Source of the DNA: Ruminococcus sp. Phil11
Lineage (GTDB): Bacteria > Bacillota > Clostridia > Oscillospirales > Ruminococcaceae
Reading direction: 5' to 3'
DNA length: 64,000 nucleotides
NCBI GenBank assembly: GCA_001940925.1
Contig: MSGZ01000024.1
Location: 46,799-110,798 of the forward strand
The position numbers and the translations under genes are program-made. Shown piece after piece: positions 7,918-21,021 of the stretch. Numbering within the stretch: the stretch's first letter is position 1; each line of letters opens with the position of its first letter. The notes under the pieces are model-generated. The model searched no databases. It saw only the letters and a program-made list of their open reading frames with translations, and was not told the DNA's origin.

Positions 7918-9567
7918 ATGAGAAAATTTCAGAAAACAGCAGCGTTCAGTGCAGCAGTTCTGGCACTGACCGGTACCGCAGCCGTACTGCCGGCAGCACC
8001 CTTTACCGCAGCAATCACAGCTTATGCAGCAGAAGCAAACCGCGTCACGGTCGATGACGTCGAGTACACACTGTATGAAGATCATGCTGCCGTTTATGAT
8101 TATCACGGAAAAAGGCAGCCGGAAATGACGATCCCGGATACCGTGAAGGGTCTGCCCGTGACAGAAATCGAGGAGCAAGCCTTTGGGGGCGCATCCGTCA
8201 AAAAGGTGATCCTGCCGGAAAGCGTGACCGTGATCGGCCAAAGCGCATTTGCCGGGATCTTAAATCTGGAAAGCGTCATCTGCCCCGGTGTCAAAGAGAT
8301 CGGCCATATGGCGTTTTATATGTGTGAATCGCTGCAGTCCGTGACGCTGCCGGAGGGACTTACCACGATCGGCTGGAGGGCCTTTTTTGACTGCACCGCT
8401 ATGACAGAGGTCAAGGCACCGTCCACCCTGACCGAGATCGGCGCGCAGGCGTTCCGCGGGACGGCATGGTTTGATACACTGCAGGCGGAAGGCGTTCCGG
8501 TCGTGCTCAATCATATCGTCATTGACGGCACAACATGCAAGGGCACTGTCACGCTTTCGACCGATGTCACGACAATCGGTGCTTCAGCATTTGCGGAAAA
8601 CGAGGAACTGACCGAGATCAAGATCCCGAACACCGTCAAGGAAATCAGATCCGGGGCTTTTTCCAAATGCACCGGGCTGAAAGCCCTCGCCCTGCCGGAC
8701 AGCGTCACGGAGATTCCGGATTCTATGTGCAGCGGCTGCACGGCACTGGAGGAAATCACATTTTCCGACAAGCTGACTAAGATCGGAGAATATGCATTCA
8801 TGAAAACCGCACTCATAGAAATCAATCTTCCGGAAGGCGTGACCGTCATTGCAGATCATACTTTTGAAGAATGCAAGGCGCTGAGAACCTTTCAATATTG
8901 GAAACTGGAAAAAATCGGCAAAAGTGCTTTCAGGAACTGCACCAGTCTGTATTTCTTCGTGAACGGTGAGATCGAGGAAATCGGTGATAATGCGTTCCAG
9001 GGCTGCACATCCCTTGAGACAATATTATTCCCGCTGGCACTGAAAAAAATCGGAAATCAGTCCTTCAGAGGCTGCACAAAGCTGCGCAAAGTCACTATCA
9101 TGTATCATATCAGAAGCATTGACATGGCTGCATTCATGGACTGCACGGCACTGGAACAAGCCGATATCAAAGAACCCTTTGCAGAGCTGGACGATCAGGC
9201 ATTCAAGGACTGCCCGAAGCTCGTGCTCCTCGGCTATGACGGCTCCACGACGGAAGAATATGCTGCAGCGCATGGTCTGCAGTTTGAGTCGCTCGGCGCG
9301 ATCCGGAAGTCTGACGAGACCAGAGGCGATGTCACCGATGACGGTGAGGTCAGCATTGACGATGTGCAGACCGGGCTGAAAGCCTACACCGAACAGCTTT
9401 CGGGCAAGGATACCGGTCTGACAAAAAGACAGTTGTGGAACGCAGATGTTGACTACAACGGCAAGCTGGAGATCGAGGATGTGCAGAATACGCTGAAATA
9501 CTATACGGAAACTGCTGTTGCAGGCAAAAAGATTTCATGGGCTAGTATTATCCGGAGCAGCAAATAA
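7918..9567 (+). CDS. BspA-type leucine-rich-repeat protein with C-terminal dockerin
   Basis: The 549-residue secreted paralogue of the gene at 6449 has a signal peptide (MRKFQKTAAFSAAVLALTGT). A segment resembling the first protein (VTVDDVEYTLYEDHAAV) is followed by roughly 15 LRR_5 repeats (IGQSAFAGILNLESV type). A C-terminal dockerin has two better-preserved loops, GDVTDDGEVSIDDVQ and ADVDYNGKLEIEDVQ. Both proteins end with a KRTVSW/KKISW-type tail, which supports duplication of one ancestor. It has its own promoter and terminator, so the two are separate transcription units. The likely role is a scaffold-attached or surface adhesive protein; the binding partner is unknown. Confidence 0.86.
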   Translation: MRKFQKTAAFSAAVLALTGTAAVLPAAPFTAAITAYAAEANRVTVDDVEYTLYEDHAAVYDYHGKRQPEMTIPDTVKGLPVTEIEEQAFGGASVKKVILPESVTVIGQSAFAGILNLESVICPGVKEIGHMAFYMCESLQSVTLPEGLTTIGWRAFFDCTAMTEVKAPSTLTEIGAQAFRGTAWFDTLQAEGVPVVLNHIVIDGTTCKGTVTLSTDVTTIGASAFAENEELTEIKIPNTVKEIRSGAFSKCTGLKALALPDSVTEIPDSMCSGCTALEEITFSDKLTKIGEYAFMKTALIEINLPEGVTVIADHTFEECKALRTFQYWKLEKIGKSAFRNCTSLYFFVNGEIEEIGDNAFQGCTSLETILFPLALKKIGNQSFRGCTKLRKVTIMYHIRSIDMAAFMDCTALEQADIKEPFAELDDQAFKDCPKLVLLGYDGSTTEEYAAAHGLQFESLGAIRKSDETRGDVTDDGEVSIDDVQTGLKAYTEQLSGKDTGLTKRQLWNADVDYNGKLEIEDVQNTLKYYTETAVAGKKISWASIIRSSK

Positions 9568-9579
9568 GAACGGCATCCG

Positions 9580-9618
9580 AAGAGCCGGGGTTTGATGTGC
9601 CCCGGCTCTTGCTGTTTC
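9580..9618 (+). terminator. Intrinsic terminator
   Basis: An 11-bp perfect stem AAGAGCCGGGG / CCCCGGCTCTT with a 9-nt loop, then a T-rich tract, 12 bp after the LRR gene stop. Confidence 0.8.
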
Positions 9619-9656
9619 CTATGCAATACGGCAGAAACTTTTTCGCGTCTCTCCCA

Positions 9657-9685
9657 TTGAATTTTTGCGTATAATATGGTATAAT
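9657..9685 (+). promoter_or_regulatory. Sigma-A promoter of hisI-hisE
   Basis: TTGAAT and TATAAT are spaced by 17 bp. A second TATAAT lies 5 bp upstream of the first. Confidence 0.8.
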
Positions 9686-9727
9686 AAAGCATAAGTCCCG
9701 AATACGGAAAACAGACAGGAGATGCGT

Positions 9728-10087
9728 ATGATAAAAGTTGATCTGAACGATCTCGGCCGCTTTTTCAAAAAGAGCGAGCTGATCCCCGCGATCTGCTACG
9801 AGGTCGATACGAAAACCGTGCTGATGCTCGCCTATATGAATGAGGAGAGCCTGCGGCGCACACTGGAAACAGGCTACACATGGTTCTGGAGCCGTTCGCG
9901 GCAGGAATACTGGAACAAGGGCGCGACCTCCGGGCATCTGCAGAAGGTTGTCTCGGTCTACGCGGACTGCGATGACGACACGCTGCTGGTCAATGTCCGG
10001 CAGACCGGCGTCGCCTGCCACACCGGCAGCTACAGCTGCTTTTTCAAGGAGCTTTACAACGATCAGAAAGAGGAGAATGAAGTATGA
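9728..10087 (+). CDS. hisI: Phosphoribosyl-AMP cyclohydrolase
   Basis: The 119-residue cytosolic enzyme opens the adenine ring of phosphoribosyl-AMP, the third step of histidine synthesis. Family motifs are present: [28 protein letters not shown], the metal-binding DCDDDTLLV, and [12 protein letters not shown]. The start at 9728 is chosen because AGGAG lies 6 nt upstream; the track start at 9722 abuts that site. The stop overlaps the hisE start by 4 bp (ATGA), so the pair is translationally coupled. Many bacteria fuse these two activities; here they are separate genes. No other his gene is in the window, so this pair is detached from, or at the end of, the rest of the pathway. Confidence 0.96.
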   Translation: MIKVDLNDLGRFFKKSELIPAICYEVDTKTVLMLAYMNEESLRRTLETGYTWFWSRSRQEYWNKGATSGHLQKVVSVYADCDDDTLLVNVRQTGVACHTGSYSCFFKELYNDQKEENEV

Positions 10088-10422
10088 CAGTCTATCAGGA
10101 GATTTTTGAGGTCATCAAGGCGCGCAAGGCTGCGTTCGAGGCAGGCACTGCGCAGGAAAATTCGTACACCGCGTACCTGTTTGACAAGGGCGTGGACAAG
10201 ATCTGCAAGAAGGTCGGCGAGGAAGCGACCGAGACCGTGATCGCGGCCAAAAATAAGGATAACAATGAGCTGGCCAACGAGATCAACGACCTGCTTTATC
10301 ATGTCATGGTGCTGGCCGCGAATCAGGGGCTTGACTGGGCAGATGTCGAAAAGGTGCTTGAGGAGCGCAACGAAAAGATCGGCAACCTCAAGCAGTTCCA
10401 TCAGGTAGACAAGAATACCTGA
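10084..10422 (+). CDS. hisE: Phosphoribosyl-ATP pyrophosphohydrolase
   Basis: The 112-residue MazG-like all-alpha enzyme removes pyrophosphate from phosphoribosyl-ATP, the second histidine step. Recognisable features are [30 protein letters not shown] and the metal-binding [15 protein letters not shown]. It is coupled to hisI through a 4-bp overlap. Length and motifs are normal for a stand-alone HisE. Confidence 0.96.
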   Translation: MTVYQEIFEVIKARKAAFEAGTAQENSYTAYLFDKGVDKICKKVGEEATETVIAAKNKDNNELANEINDLLYHVMVLAANQGLDWADVEKVLEERNEKIGNLKQFHQVDKNT

Positions 10423-10535
10423 TCCGAAAGACGCACATTTCCGTTTCTCCCGGAATATACTGCACTGAGGATTCCGCAGGCTGCATGACCCTTGCCGCAC
10501 ACGGAACTCCAATTTCAGACCGGGAGGAATCCACC

Positions 10536-11315
10536 ATGAGTGAAATACCGAATGCCGAAAGCATCAGTGCCGTGCCGGTGAAGCTCGACCGCGTGTTCGA
10601 CAGCTGCAGTGACAAGGACTGCATCACGAATCTGCAGGTGATGCTGGAATCGGGCGGAGAGCTGCCGCCGCAGTTCACATCCGTAAAAACGCGCTGCTGC
10701 ACGATCGACAATGTGTGCATGAGCGTTGAGCCGATCCCGTTCAACCGCGGGTATTATACCGTGGATATCACATATACCTTCGGGGTGGAGCTGCTCTGCT
10801 ATACGCGGGCTTGCGACAGCCCCGCTGTGATGCGCGGAACGGCGTCTGCATCAAAGAGCGTGATTTTGTACGGCAGCGAATCCAGTACGCGTACATTTTT
10901 CAGCAGCGGCGCCAGAGTCGGGGACAATGACGGCTGCTGCGGCGTTGTCAATCTGCCGACGGCAAGCTGCCAGTGCGTTGATCCGATTGCACTGGAAACG
11001 CGCATCTGCGTGCTGCCGCCTGCGCCGGGTCAGCAGAATCCGGCAGAGCCGCCCGTGCCGCGCCGCGCCGTCGTGCTGACGCTCGGCGTGTTCTCGGTCG
11101 TGGAGTTGACGCGGCCTGTCACCATGACCGCGGCGGCCTATCCCTACAGCGTTCCGGCCAAGACCTGCTCGGGGGATACCGATTCTCCCTGCGAGATCTT
11201 CAACCGCATCTCGTTCCCGACAGAGGAATTTGTCCCGGCTGCGGATGCTGCGCAGCAGAACGCCGCAGAGCCGCTGCGCTATGAGGGTTTTTCCGGCTGG
11301 CATCCGATGCAGTGA
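10536..11315 (+). CDS. Conserved Cys-rich hypothetical protein
   Basis: I do not recognise a function for this 259-residue protein. It has no signal peptide or membrane segment and contains many cysteines, some paired (CSDKDC, TRCCTIDNVC, DGCCGVV, CQC). The opening VPVKLDRVFDSCSDKDC resembles a motif I associate with uncharacterised clostridial proteins, possibly spore-associated, but that is recollection. The start at 10536 rather than the track 10485 is chosen because GGGAGGAA precedes it. It is single, between hisE and a terminator. Without experimental data no role should be assigned. Confidence 0.75.
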   Translation: MSEIPNAESISAVPVKLDRVFDSCSDKDCITNLQVMLESGGELPPQFTSVKTRCCTIDNVCMSVEPIPFNRGYYTVDITYTFGVELLCYTRACDSPAVMRGTASASKSVILYGSESSTRTFFSSGARVGDNDGCCGVVNLPTASCQCVDPIALETRICVLPPAPGQQNPAEPPVPRRAVVLTLGVFSVVELTRPVTMTAAAYPYSVPAKTCSGDTDSPCEIFNRISFPTEEFVPAADAAQQNAAEPLRYEGFSGWHPMQ

Positions 11316-11323
11316 AAAACGCG

Positions 11324-11369
11324 CCGGCACGGGAACTGCTCTGAGGGTGTGTTCCTGTGCCGGTCTTTT
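11324..11369 (+). terminator. Intrinsic terminator
   Basis: A 13-bp stem CCGGCACGGGAAC / GTTCCTGTGCCGG (one G-T pair) is followed by TCTTTTG, directly after the Cys-rich gene. Confidence 0.85.
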
Positions 11370-11398
11370 GTATTGCCGACACGCGGAAATTGCTTACG

Positions 11399-11450
11399 AT
11401 TCACTTTTCATTCTTCACTTTCTGACTGAAGTGAATAGCGAATAATGAAT
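11399..11450. repeat. Imperfect AT-rich inverted repeat
   Basis: Two roughly 22-bp arms (ATTCACTTTTCATTCTTCACTT and AAGTGAATAGCGAATAATGAAT) can pair at about three quarters of positions around TCTGACTG. A related single arm (TTCGTTATTCATTATTCACT) lies at about 6244-6263. It may be a dispersed small hairpin element; two occurrences are too few to prove it. Confidence 0.4.
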
Positions 11451-11472
11451 AATACCTTTCGGGAGAAATACA

Positions 11473-11850
11473 ATGTATCAATATATGCGCATTCAGGGCA
11501 GAGATAATTCATACGTCACGGGATATCCGAAGGGCATATTCGCGCTTTGCTGGAATCTGGTCAATGCAAAGGTGATGACTGCGGAAGAAGAAGCCCTGTT
11601 CATTTCTATAAACGAATGGTTCAAGGCGGAGCTTCCCGAACCGGAGCCCTGCAAACGGCATGAGCCGGTCATCACATTTTTCAAATGCGGCAGCACGGAG
11701 CTGATGCGGCAGAAGCTGGAACCGGCGATCGCGCTGCTGGACAAGTACCGCGTGCCTTACGATGTGGTTTACACGAATTTTGTCGGCACGGTCATCTATG
11801 AAGATGCATGGCAGGCCGCCGTTCCCGTGAAGGACGGCAAAATGGTGTGA
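11473..11850 (+). CDS. Hypothetical protein, 125 residues
   Basis: This is a small soluble protein without signal peptide or recognisable catalytic motif. It reads as one compact domain, with GYPKGIFALCWNLVNAKVMTAEEEALF near the start and a Cys-containing stretch VITFFKCGSTELM in the middle. GGGAGAAATACA precedes the ATG. Its stop is 18 bp before the MBL hydrolase start, so these are probably the first two genes of an operon continuing to ligA. The function is not known to me. Confidence 0.75.
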   Translation: MYQYMRIQGRDNSYVTGYPKGIFALCWNLVNAKVMTAEEEALFISINEWFKAELPEPEPCKRHEPVITFFKCGSTELMRQKLEPAIALLDKYRVPYDVVYTNFVGTVIYEDAWQAAVPVKDGKMV

Positions 11851-11868
11851 TTGAAAGAGGAGACGTAT

Positions 11869-12562
11869 ATGGCTGATCCGGTCATCCGCACGGGACATAT
11901 CAATCTGTTTGCGCAGTCCGATGTGACCTGTTATATCATCCGCGGCGCAGAGGGTGATCTGCTCGTGGATACGGGCTTTTACATGAACCGCCGCGCTTTG
12001 CTGCAGTGGCTTTCGGTCTACAGCGTGAAATGGATCTTCCTGACCCATGCGCATCCCGATCATGACTGGAATGCCGCGGCGATCGCGCAGAAAACCGGCG
12101 CGAAAATTCTGCTGTATGAAGCTGACAGCACGCTGATCCGCAGCTTCCGGTCGCAGCCGGTGCACCCGACCGCCGACCGCTGGCGTCTGCGGAATCTGAC
12201 GCAGAATATCGGCGGGGCACTGGTCAAAAGTCCGCCGTATAAGCCGGATATTCTGTTCGGGGATGCGGACGGCGGTCTGCTCCGTCAGTACGGCTTTGAC
12301 GCGGAGATCGTGCACCTGCCCGGGCATACGCGCGGCTCGTCCGGCATTCTCTGCGGGGATGTGCTGTATTGCGGCGACGCGTTCACGGCAATTTTCGGCA
12401 GACCGGATATCACGCCGCACGCCGCTGATCTTCCGCAAATGACGGCATCTTTGCAGCGGATACTGGAAATCCGTCCGCGATGGCTCGCCTGCGGGCATGG
12501 GTTCCCGGTGAAGCTGCGGGATGCAGAACCGGTCATCCGCGCATATTTACAGGAGCACGCGC

Positions 12563-12573
<11 letters not shown>
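11869..12573 (+). CDS. MBL-fold metallo-hydrolase
   Basis: The 234-residue protein carries the metallo-beta-lactamase-fold metal motif THAHPDHDW (HxHxDH). Further ligand regions are LPGHTRGSSGI, YCGDAFTAIF and the C-terminal ACGHGFP. Family members hydrolyse thioesters, phosphodiesters, lactones and others; the substrate cannot be read from sequence. The ORF track begins at TTG 11851. ATG 11869 is preferred because AGAGGAG lies 5 nt upstream. The 3' end overlaps the acetyltransferase start by 11 bp. Confidence 0.9.
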
Positions 12574-15038
<2,465 letters not shown>

Positions 15039-15081
15039 ACTGATCACGTGTTCCGGCGTTCGCTTTGACAGATTGAGCATC

Positions 15082-15118
15082 AGGCTGCACAGCCGGACGG
15101 TTGTGCAGCCTTTCTCTT
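15082..15118 (+). terminator. Intrinsic terminator after ligA
   Basis: The stem AGGCTGCACA / TGTGCAGCCT with a 10-nt loop is followed by TTCTCTTTCT. Confidence 0.85.
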
Positions 15119-15279
15119 TCTGTGAAAATAATTTGGCTGTGATTTCACATAACAATCACTTTGATTTTACAGCCCTTACACGCATTTTCAGTGCCAATTC
15201 AGCGTTCGCGGATATAATGAGAGCGTAGGATACAGCGCACGCGGGCAGCGTGCCTGTGAGAACGAAAAGAGGTGATTCA

Positions 15280-15948
15280 ATGCAATTCAGACATGAGATC
15301 AAGCACGAGATCAACTATTCCGACATGCTTATCATCCGGCAGAGGCTCCGCGCGGTTGCATATCCCGATCCCCACGCCGTAAACGGGAGATACTTTATCC
15401 GCAGCCTTTATTTCGACAATCCTGCGGACAAAGCCCTTATGGAAAAGGTCAACGGCATGAGCCGCCGTGAGAAATTCCGCATCCGCTATTACAACGGCGA
15501 CCCCTCGGTCATCCATCTGGAAAAGAAAAGCAAGGTCGATCATCTCGGGAACAAGCAGAGTGCCCCGCTGACAAAGGAGCAGGCACAGCGAATTGCGGAC
15601 GGGGATACCGAATGGATGATTGATTCGCAGTTTCTGCTGATCCGGGAACTGTACGCCAAAATGCAGACAGAGGGCATCGCGCCGAAAACGATCGTGGATT
15701 ACACAAGAGAGCCGTTCATCTATCCTGCGGGAAATGTCCGTGTGACGCTTGATTACGATATCCGGAGCGGCTTGCGGTGCACTGATTTTCTGAATCCTGC
15801 CTGCGTGACCGTTCCCGTTTCGGACGCGATCATCCTTGAGGTCAAGTGGGACGCATTTCTGCCCGATATCATCCGGGATGCAGTTGCTCTCGCGGACAGG
15901 CGCGAGGGTGCTTTCTCAAAATATGCAGCCTGCAGAATTTATGGATAA
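15280..15948 (+). CDS. VTC-domain polyphosphate polymerase-like protein
   Basis: The 222-residue protein has the VTC (vacuolar transporter chaperone) tunnel fold. Visible elements are the N-terminal RHEIKHEINYSD, RSLYFDN, the basic strands KFRIRYYNGD and IHLEKKSK, VRVTLDYDIRSG, and ILEVKWDAFLPDII. In yeast the fold makes polyphosphate from ATP; many bacterial members are uncharacterised. The start at 15280 is set by AAAGAGGTGA upstream; the track start 15250 lacks a site. It is the first gene of a three-gene operon with DUF4956 and CotH. A TATAAT at 15213-15218 is a possible -10 box but has no clear -35. Confidence 0.92.
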   Translation: MQFRHEIKHEINYSDMLIIRQRLRAVAYPDPHAVNGRYFIRSLYFDNPADKALMEKVNGMSRREKFRIRYYNGDPSVIHLEKKSKVDHLGNKQSAPLTKEQAQRIADGDTEWMIDSQFLLIRELYAKMQTEGIAPKTIVDYTREPFIYPAGNVRVTLDYDIRSGLRCTDFLNPACVTVPVSDAIILEVKWDAFLPDIIRDAVALADRREGAFSKYAACRIYG

Positions 15949-15963
15949 TAAGGAGTTTTTACA

Positions 15964-16635
15964 ATGAGTTTCAACGATATTTTCAAGTCTGATTTTATAG
16001 AGAACGTGACCAGCGTCAGCCTTCTTGATATGGCGGTCGCCCTGCTTCTTGCATTCGGTATGGGAATGTTCATCTTCCTTGTTTACAAGAAAACCTATTC
16101 CGGCGTGATGTACTCCGCCAGCTTCGGCACAACACTGGTCGCGCTGACCATGATCACGACGGTCGTGATCCTTGCCGTGACAAGCAATGTCGTGCTTTCG
16201 CTCGGCATGGTCGGTGCGCTTTCGATCGTCCGCTTCCGGACAGCGATCAAGGAACCGCTTGACATTGCGTTTCTGTTCTGGTCGATCGCGGTCGGCATCG
16301 TTCTTGCGGCCGGCATGATTCCGCTTGCAGTCATCGGCAGCGTGATCATCGGCGTGATCCTGCTTGTGTTCGTAAACCGCAAATCCTGCAAAAACCCGTA
16401 TATCGTTGTGGTGCGCTGTGACGGCCACGACAGCGAAACAAAAGCAAAAGCGTTCCTCGACGGCAAGACCGAACGCTGCGTCGTCAAGAGCAAGACGGCA
16501 CAGAAGGGCTCCGTTGAGCTGAATATGGAGATTCGCCTCAAGGATGACAACACCGATTTTGTCAATGCCCTTGCAGAGATGGAGGGTGTGAGCAGTGCAG
16601 TGCTTGTCAGCTATAACGGCGACTACATGGGATAA
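15964..16635 (+). CDS. DUF4956-family membrane protein
   Basis: The 223-residue protein has three or four membrane segments in the first 135 residues. The conserved family motif is LGMVGALSIVRFRTAIKEP. A soluble alpha/beta tail of about 90 residues follows. DUF4956 proteins are regularly found beside VTC and CotH genes, and their function is unknown. The sequence places it in the membrane with a cytosolic C-terminal domain. It lies 15 bp after the VTC gene and 12 bp before CotH, so co-expression is expected. A role in phosphate-polymer handling or in anchoring the CotH partner would be inference. Confidence 0.92.
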   Translation: MSFNDIFKSDFIENVTSVSLLDMAVALLLAFGMGMFIFLVYKKTYSGVMYSASFGTTLVALTMITTVVILAVTSNVVLSLGMVGALSIVRFRTAIKEPLDIAFLFWSIAVGIVLAAGMIPLAVIGSVIIGVILLVFVNRKSCKNPYIVVVRCDGHDSETKAKAFLDGKTERCVVKSKTAQKGSVELNMEIRLKDDNTDFVNALAEMEGVSSAVLVSYNGDYMG

Positions 16636-16647
16636 GGGTGTGATGGA

Positions 16648-18864
16648 ATGTCGGCACATAAAAGCATAGACCGGATCTGCATTGTGATAACGGCTGCCGC
16701 GATCGTGCTTGCGTTTCTTTTCTGCAGCGGCCGGACTTTCGGCATACAGACTGCAGCACACGCGATCGGCTATGAGAACAGACTGTTCGACCGCTCACGG
16801 GTGCATACCGTTGACATTGTGATGAACGACTGGGACAGCTTCATCCAAAATGCCGAGAGCGAGGAATATTATGCATGCAGCCTTGTGATCGACGGCGAGG
16901 CTGTACGCAATGTCGGGATACGCGGCAAGGGCAATACATCCCTCAGCTCCGTAAAGAACATGAACAGCGAACGCTACAGCTTCAAGATCGAGTTTGACCA
17001 GTACGAAAGCGGCAAGACCTATCATGGGCTGGACAAGCTCTGCCTGAACAATATCATTCAGGACAACACCTACATGAAGGATTATCTTGCGTATACGCTG
17101 ATGTATGATTTCGGCGTGGATGCGCCCCTTTGCAGCTATGCCTATCTCACGGTCAACGGCGAGGACTGGGGGCTGTATCTTGCGGTCGAGGCGATCGAGG
17201 ATTCCTTCCTTGAACGGAACTACGGCAGCAATTACGGCGATCTCTATAAGCCCGATGCGATGAGCTTCGGCGGCGGCAGAGGCAACGGCAAGGACTTCAG
17301 CATGGGCGGCTTCATGGAGAAAAACGGCGAAGCTGCAGAAGGCTCCGGTCAGGACGGCACGCAGCTTATGCCGCCCGGACAGGGCGGAGAAATGCCGGAC
17401 TTCGGCAATATGCCGGATTTCGGCGGGGAAATGCCGCAGTTCGATCCGGAAAAAATGCCCGGGGATCTCGGCGATTTTGATCCCCAAAAGATGTTCGGAG
17501 CAGGCGGCGAAATGCCGGATTTCGGCGGCGGTGAAGGCAAGGGCGGCTTCGGCATGGACAGCGACGATGTCAAGCTGAAATATACCGATGACGATCCCGA
17601 CAGCTATTCCAATATCTTCAGCAATGCAAAAACAACTGTGAACGGGGCCGATCAGAAGCGTCTGATCCGTTCGCTGAAGGCTCTGCTGGAGCAGTCCGAC
17701 CTTGCAAACACGGTCGATACCGATGAGGTCATCCGTTATTTTGTCGTCCATGATTTCCTTGTCAACGGCGACAGCTACACGGGGCAGATGATCCACAACT
17801 ACTATCTCTACGAGGAGAACGACAGGCTTTCCATGATACCGTGGGACTATAATCTTGCTTACGGCTCGTTCATGGGCGGCAATGCGTCGTCCTCTGTCAA
17901 TGCGCCGATCGACACGCCGGTATCGAACGGCATGAGTGACCGCCCGATGATCGCGTGGATCTTTGACAGCGATGAATACACAGCGCAGTATCATGCACGT
18001 TTCAGCGAATTTCTGAACAGTGCGGATTTTGAGACGCTGGTATCGGATACCGCTGCGCTGATCGCAGAATATGTCGAAAAGGACCCGACGAAATTCTGCA
18101 CCTATGACGAATTTCAAACGGGCGTTGAAGCAATCGGCAGATTCTGCACGCTTCGCGCAGAGAGCGTCCGCGGACAGCTTGACGGTACGATCCCTTCCAC
18201 GACAGAAGGACAGCGTGCTGACAGCTCCGCACTGATCAATACGGACGGCCTGAACATCTCGGATATGGGCTCGATGGGCGGCGGCTTCGGCGGCGGCAGG
18301 GGCGGCTTCGGCGGAAAGCCGGAGCGTTCCGGCATGCAGGACGCCGATGCGCAGACGGGTCAGTCCGGCGGCAGAGAGGCGGGACAGAATCCGGAGCGTT
18401 CCGGCAGACGCGGCCGGAGTACGCGGCAGGAGCAGTCCGGTGCAGCGGTGCTTTCGTTCGGAAGCGGCAGCCGTGCGGCCGTGCAGAGCTTGGCTGCCGG
18501 ACCGGGCTTCGGCGGCGGTGAAATGCCGGAGGGATTTGACCCCGGCAATATGCCCGGCGGCTTCGGCGGCGGTGACATGCCGCAGGATTTCAACCCGGAC
18601 AATATGCCGCAGGGCTTCTCCGGTGACCGGGATGACGGCAGCGCGGATGCCGCAAAGGAGGATGCTGCTTCGGCTGATCCGCAGGAAAAGCCCGCAGAGA
18701 AAGCGGACAGCGCAGGCGGCCAAAGACCGCAGCCGGGCGGCGGCAGCTTCCCGGGCATGAGCGGTGCTCCGCAGCAGGACAATACGGCAGCTTACATTTT
18801 GCTTGGCGTTTCCGCACTTGTGCTGCTGCTCGGGCTTGGATTCGCGCTGAAATTCAAGCGGTGA
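16648..18864 (+). CDS. CotH-kinase-family surface protein with Gly/Met/Pro-rich regions
   Basis: The 738-residue protein has an N-terminal membrane segment and a C-terminal membrane segment (YILLGVSALVLLLGLGFALK) before a KFKR end, so it is held at the membrane. The CotH kinase-like domain has VGIRGKGNTS, the Asn-rich LCLNNIIQDNTYMKDYLAY, LYLAVEAIEDSFLERNYG and IPWDYNLAYG. It is split by a low-complexity insert (about 235-305) of EMPDFGG-type repeats. A second repeat region (about 535-670) is rich in GGFGGG and MPQDF units. CotH proteins are atypical kinases that phosphorylate spore coat proteins in Bacillus. The DUF4956/VTC neighbourhood here is the non-spore clade arrangement. Confidence 0.92.
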   Translation: MSAHKSIDRICIVITAAAIVLAFLFCSGRTFGIQTAAHAIGYENRLFDRSRVHTVDIVMNDWDSFIQNAESEEYYACSLVIDGEAVRNVGIRGKGNTSLSSVKNMNSERYSFKIEFDQYESGKTYHGLDKLCLNNIIQDNTYMKDYLAYTLMYDFGVDAPLCSYAYLTVNGEDWGLYLAVEAIEDSFLERNYGSNYGDLYKPDAMSFGGGRGNGKDFSMGGFMEKNGEAAEGSGQDGTQLMPPGQGGEMPDFGNMPDFGGEMPQFDPEKMPGDLGDFDPQKMFGAGGEMPDFGGGEGKGGFGMDSDDVKLKYTDDDPDSYSNIFSNAKTTVNGADQKRLIRSLKALLEQSDLANTVDTDEVIRYFVVHDFLVNGDSYTGQMIHNYYLYEENDRLSMIPWDYNLAYGSFMGGNASSSVNAPIDTPVSNGMSDRPMIAWIFDSDEYTAQYHARFSEFLNSADFETLVSDTAALIAEYVEKDPTKFCTYDEFQTGVEAIGRFCTLRAESVRGQLDGTIPSTTEGQRADSSALINTDGLNISDMGSMGGGFGGGRGGFGGKPERSGMQDADAQTGQSGGREAGQNPERSGRRGRSTRQEQSGAAVLSFGSGSRAAVQSLAAGPGFGGGEMPEGFDPGNMPGGFGGGDMPQDFNPDNMPQGFSGDRDDGSADAAKEDAASADPQEKPAEKADSAGGQRPQPGGGSFPGMSGAPQQDNTAAYILLGVSALVLLLGLGFALKFKR

Positions 18865-18879
18865 TTTTGTACAGCAATC

Positions 18880-18922
18880 AAAAACAGGCAGATACCTCGT
18901 ATGAAGTATCTGCCTGTTCTGT
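18880..18922. terminator. Bidirectional terminator between CotH and metK
   Basis: A 13-bp stem AACAGGCAGATAC / GTATCTGCCTGTT with a 10-nt loop has T-rich flanks on both strands and sits between two convergent genes. Confidence 0.88.
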
Positions 18923-18934
18923 TTCAGCGGCTGT

Positions 18935-20104
<1,170 letters not shown>

Positions 20105-20105
20105 A

Positions 20106-20999
20106 TTAAACCTCCTGTAGTGTTTCGGGTTCGGCCGGGGTTTCCGGCCGGTTTTCGGTTGTCTGTGACCATGTTTCTGCCCACATATCGCAGATCTCAC
20201 GGCGCTTGGATCTCCGGATCAGGAAAAATCCGAAGGCGGCCAGTGCCGCGCAGAGCAGCACTTCGGAAATATCGCTGAGGCTTGCTTCTTCTGTGAGGAC
20301 AGCAGAAACTTCATCGGCCTTCATGAAGGAGAGCATCAGCATATCATGCAGCGTGTGCAGCAGCATCGGCACGAGAATATTGCCGCCCCGCATAAACACG
20401 GCACCGAGGAAAATGCCGATGCAGATTGTGACGACGCCCTGCACCAGACTTGCGCTGACCGATGCGCCGACAAAGATATTTGTGAGATGCGTCAGGCCGA
20501 AGATGATTCCGGTGATGATGACGATCAGCGGAACCTGCTTCTCGGAACGGAGCTGCCGCTTCAGATAGGAGAGCGGGAGCCCGCGGAAGATGACTTCCTC
20601 CGAAAAGCCGGCCGTCAGCGAAAGCGAAATGACCTTCAGATTAAAGGTCTGCGGGAAATCGCCGTGCAGGAAGTCCGGCAGGCAGAGCACCAGCCAGAAC
20701 AGCAAAATCACAGGACAACATCGCAGTGTTTTCAGGAAACCGCGGAATAAGATTCCCTTGAAATCCGGCAGGAACCAGAGCCTGTGGATCAGCAGCGTAA
20801 GGGGTGCCATGATGATCACGCCGAGGAAGATATAGTCCGTAGGGTCGCCGAGCCCCATCATTACGCTGACAACACCGATCACAAATGATGCCGGGATCAT
20901 TACGATGAAATATGCCCAGAGGATCAGAACGATTGTGCCGAGAACTGTGTGTCTGTCAAAAAAGGGATGCTGCCGCGTTTGTGATAGTGATTGTTCCAT
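20106..20999 (-). CDS. CPBP-family intramembrane metalloprotease in the SAM-riboswitch operon
   Basis: The 297-residue protein has about eight membrane segments. CPBP motifs are [14 protein letters not shown] (EExxxR) near residue 135, [12 protein letters not shown] near 170, and [12 protein letters not shown] near 225. A charged cytosolic tail ends at the metK start. It is the first gene behind the riboswitch leader and is preceded by AAGGAAGG. Its 3' end carries the metK ribosome site. The substrate is unknown. A protease heading a SAM-regulated metK operon is not an arrangement I recognise from the literature. Confidence 0.9.
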   Translation of the reverse strand: MEQSLSQTRQHPFFDRHTVLGTIVLILWAYFIVMIPASFVIGVVSVMMGLGDPTDYIFLGVIIMAPLTLLIHRLWFLPDFKGILFRGFLKTLRCCPVILLFWLVLCLPDFLHGDFPQTFNLKVISLSLTAGFSEEVIFRGLPLSYLKRQLRSEKQVPLIVIITGIIFGLTHLTNIFVGASVSASLVQGVVTICIGIFLGAVFMRGGNILVPMLLHTLHDMLMLSFMKADEVSAVLTEEASLSDISEVLLCAALAAFGFFLIRRSKRREICDMWAETWSQTTENRPETPAEPETLQEV

Positions 21000-21021
21000 T
21001 GATTTATCCTTCCTTTTCCGT

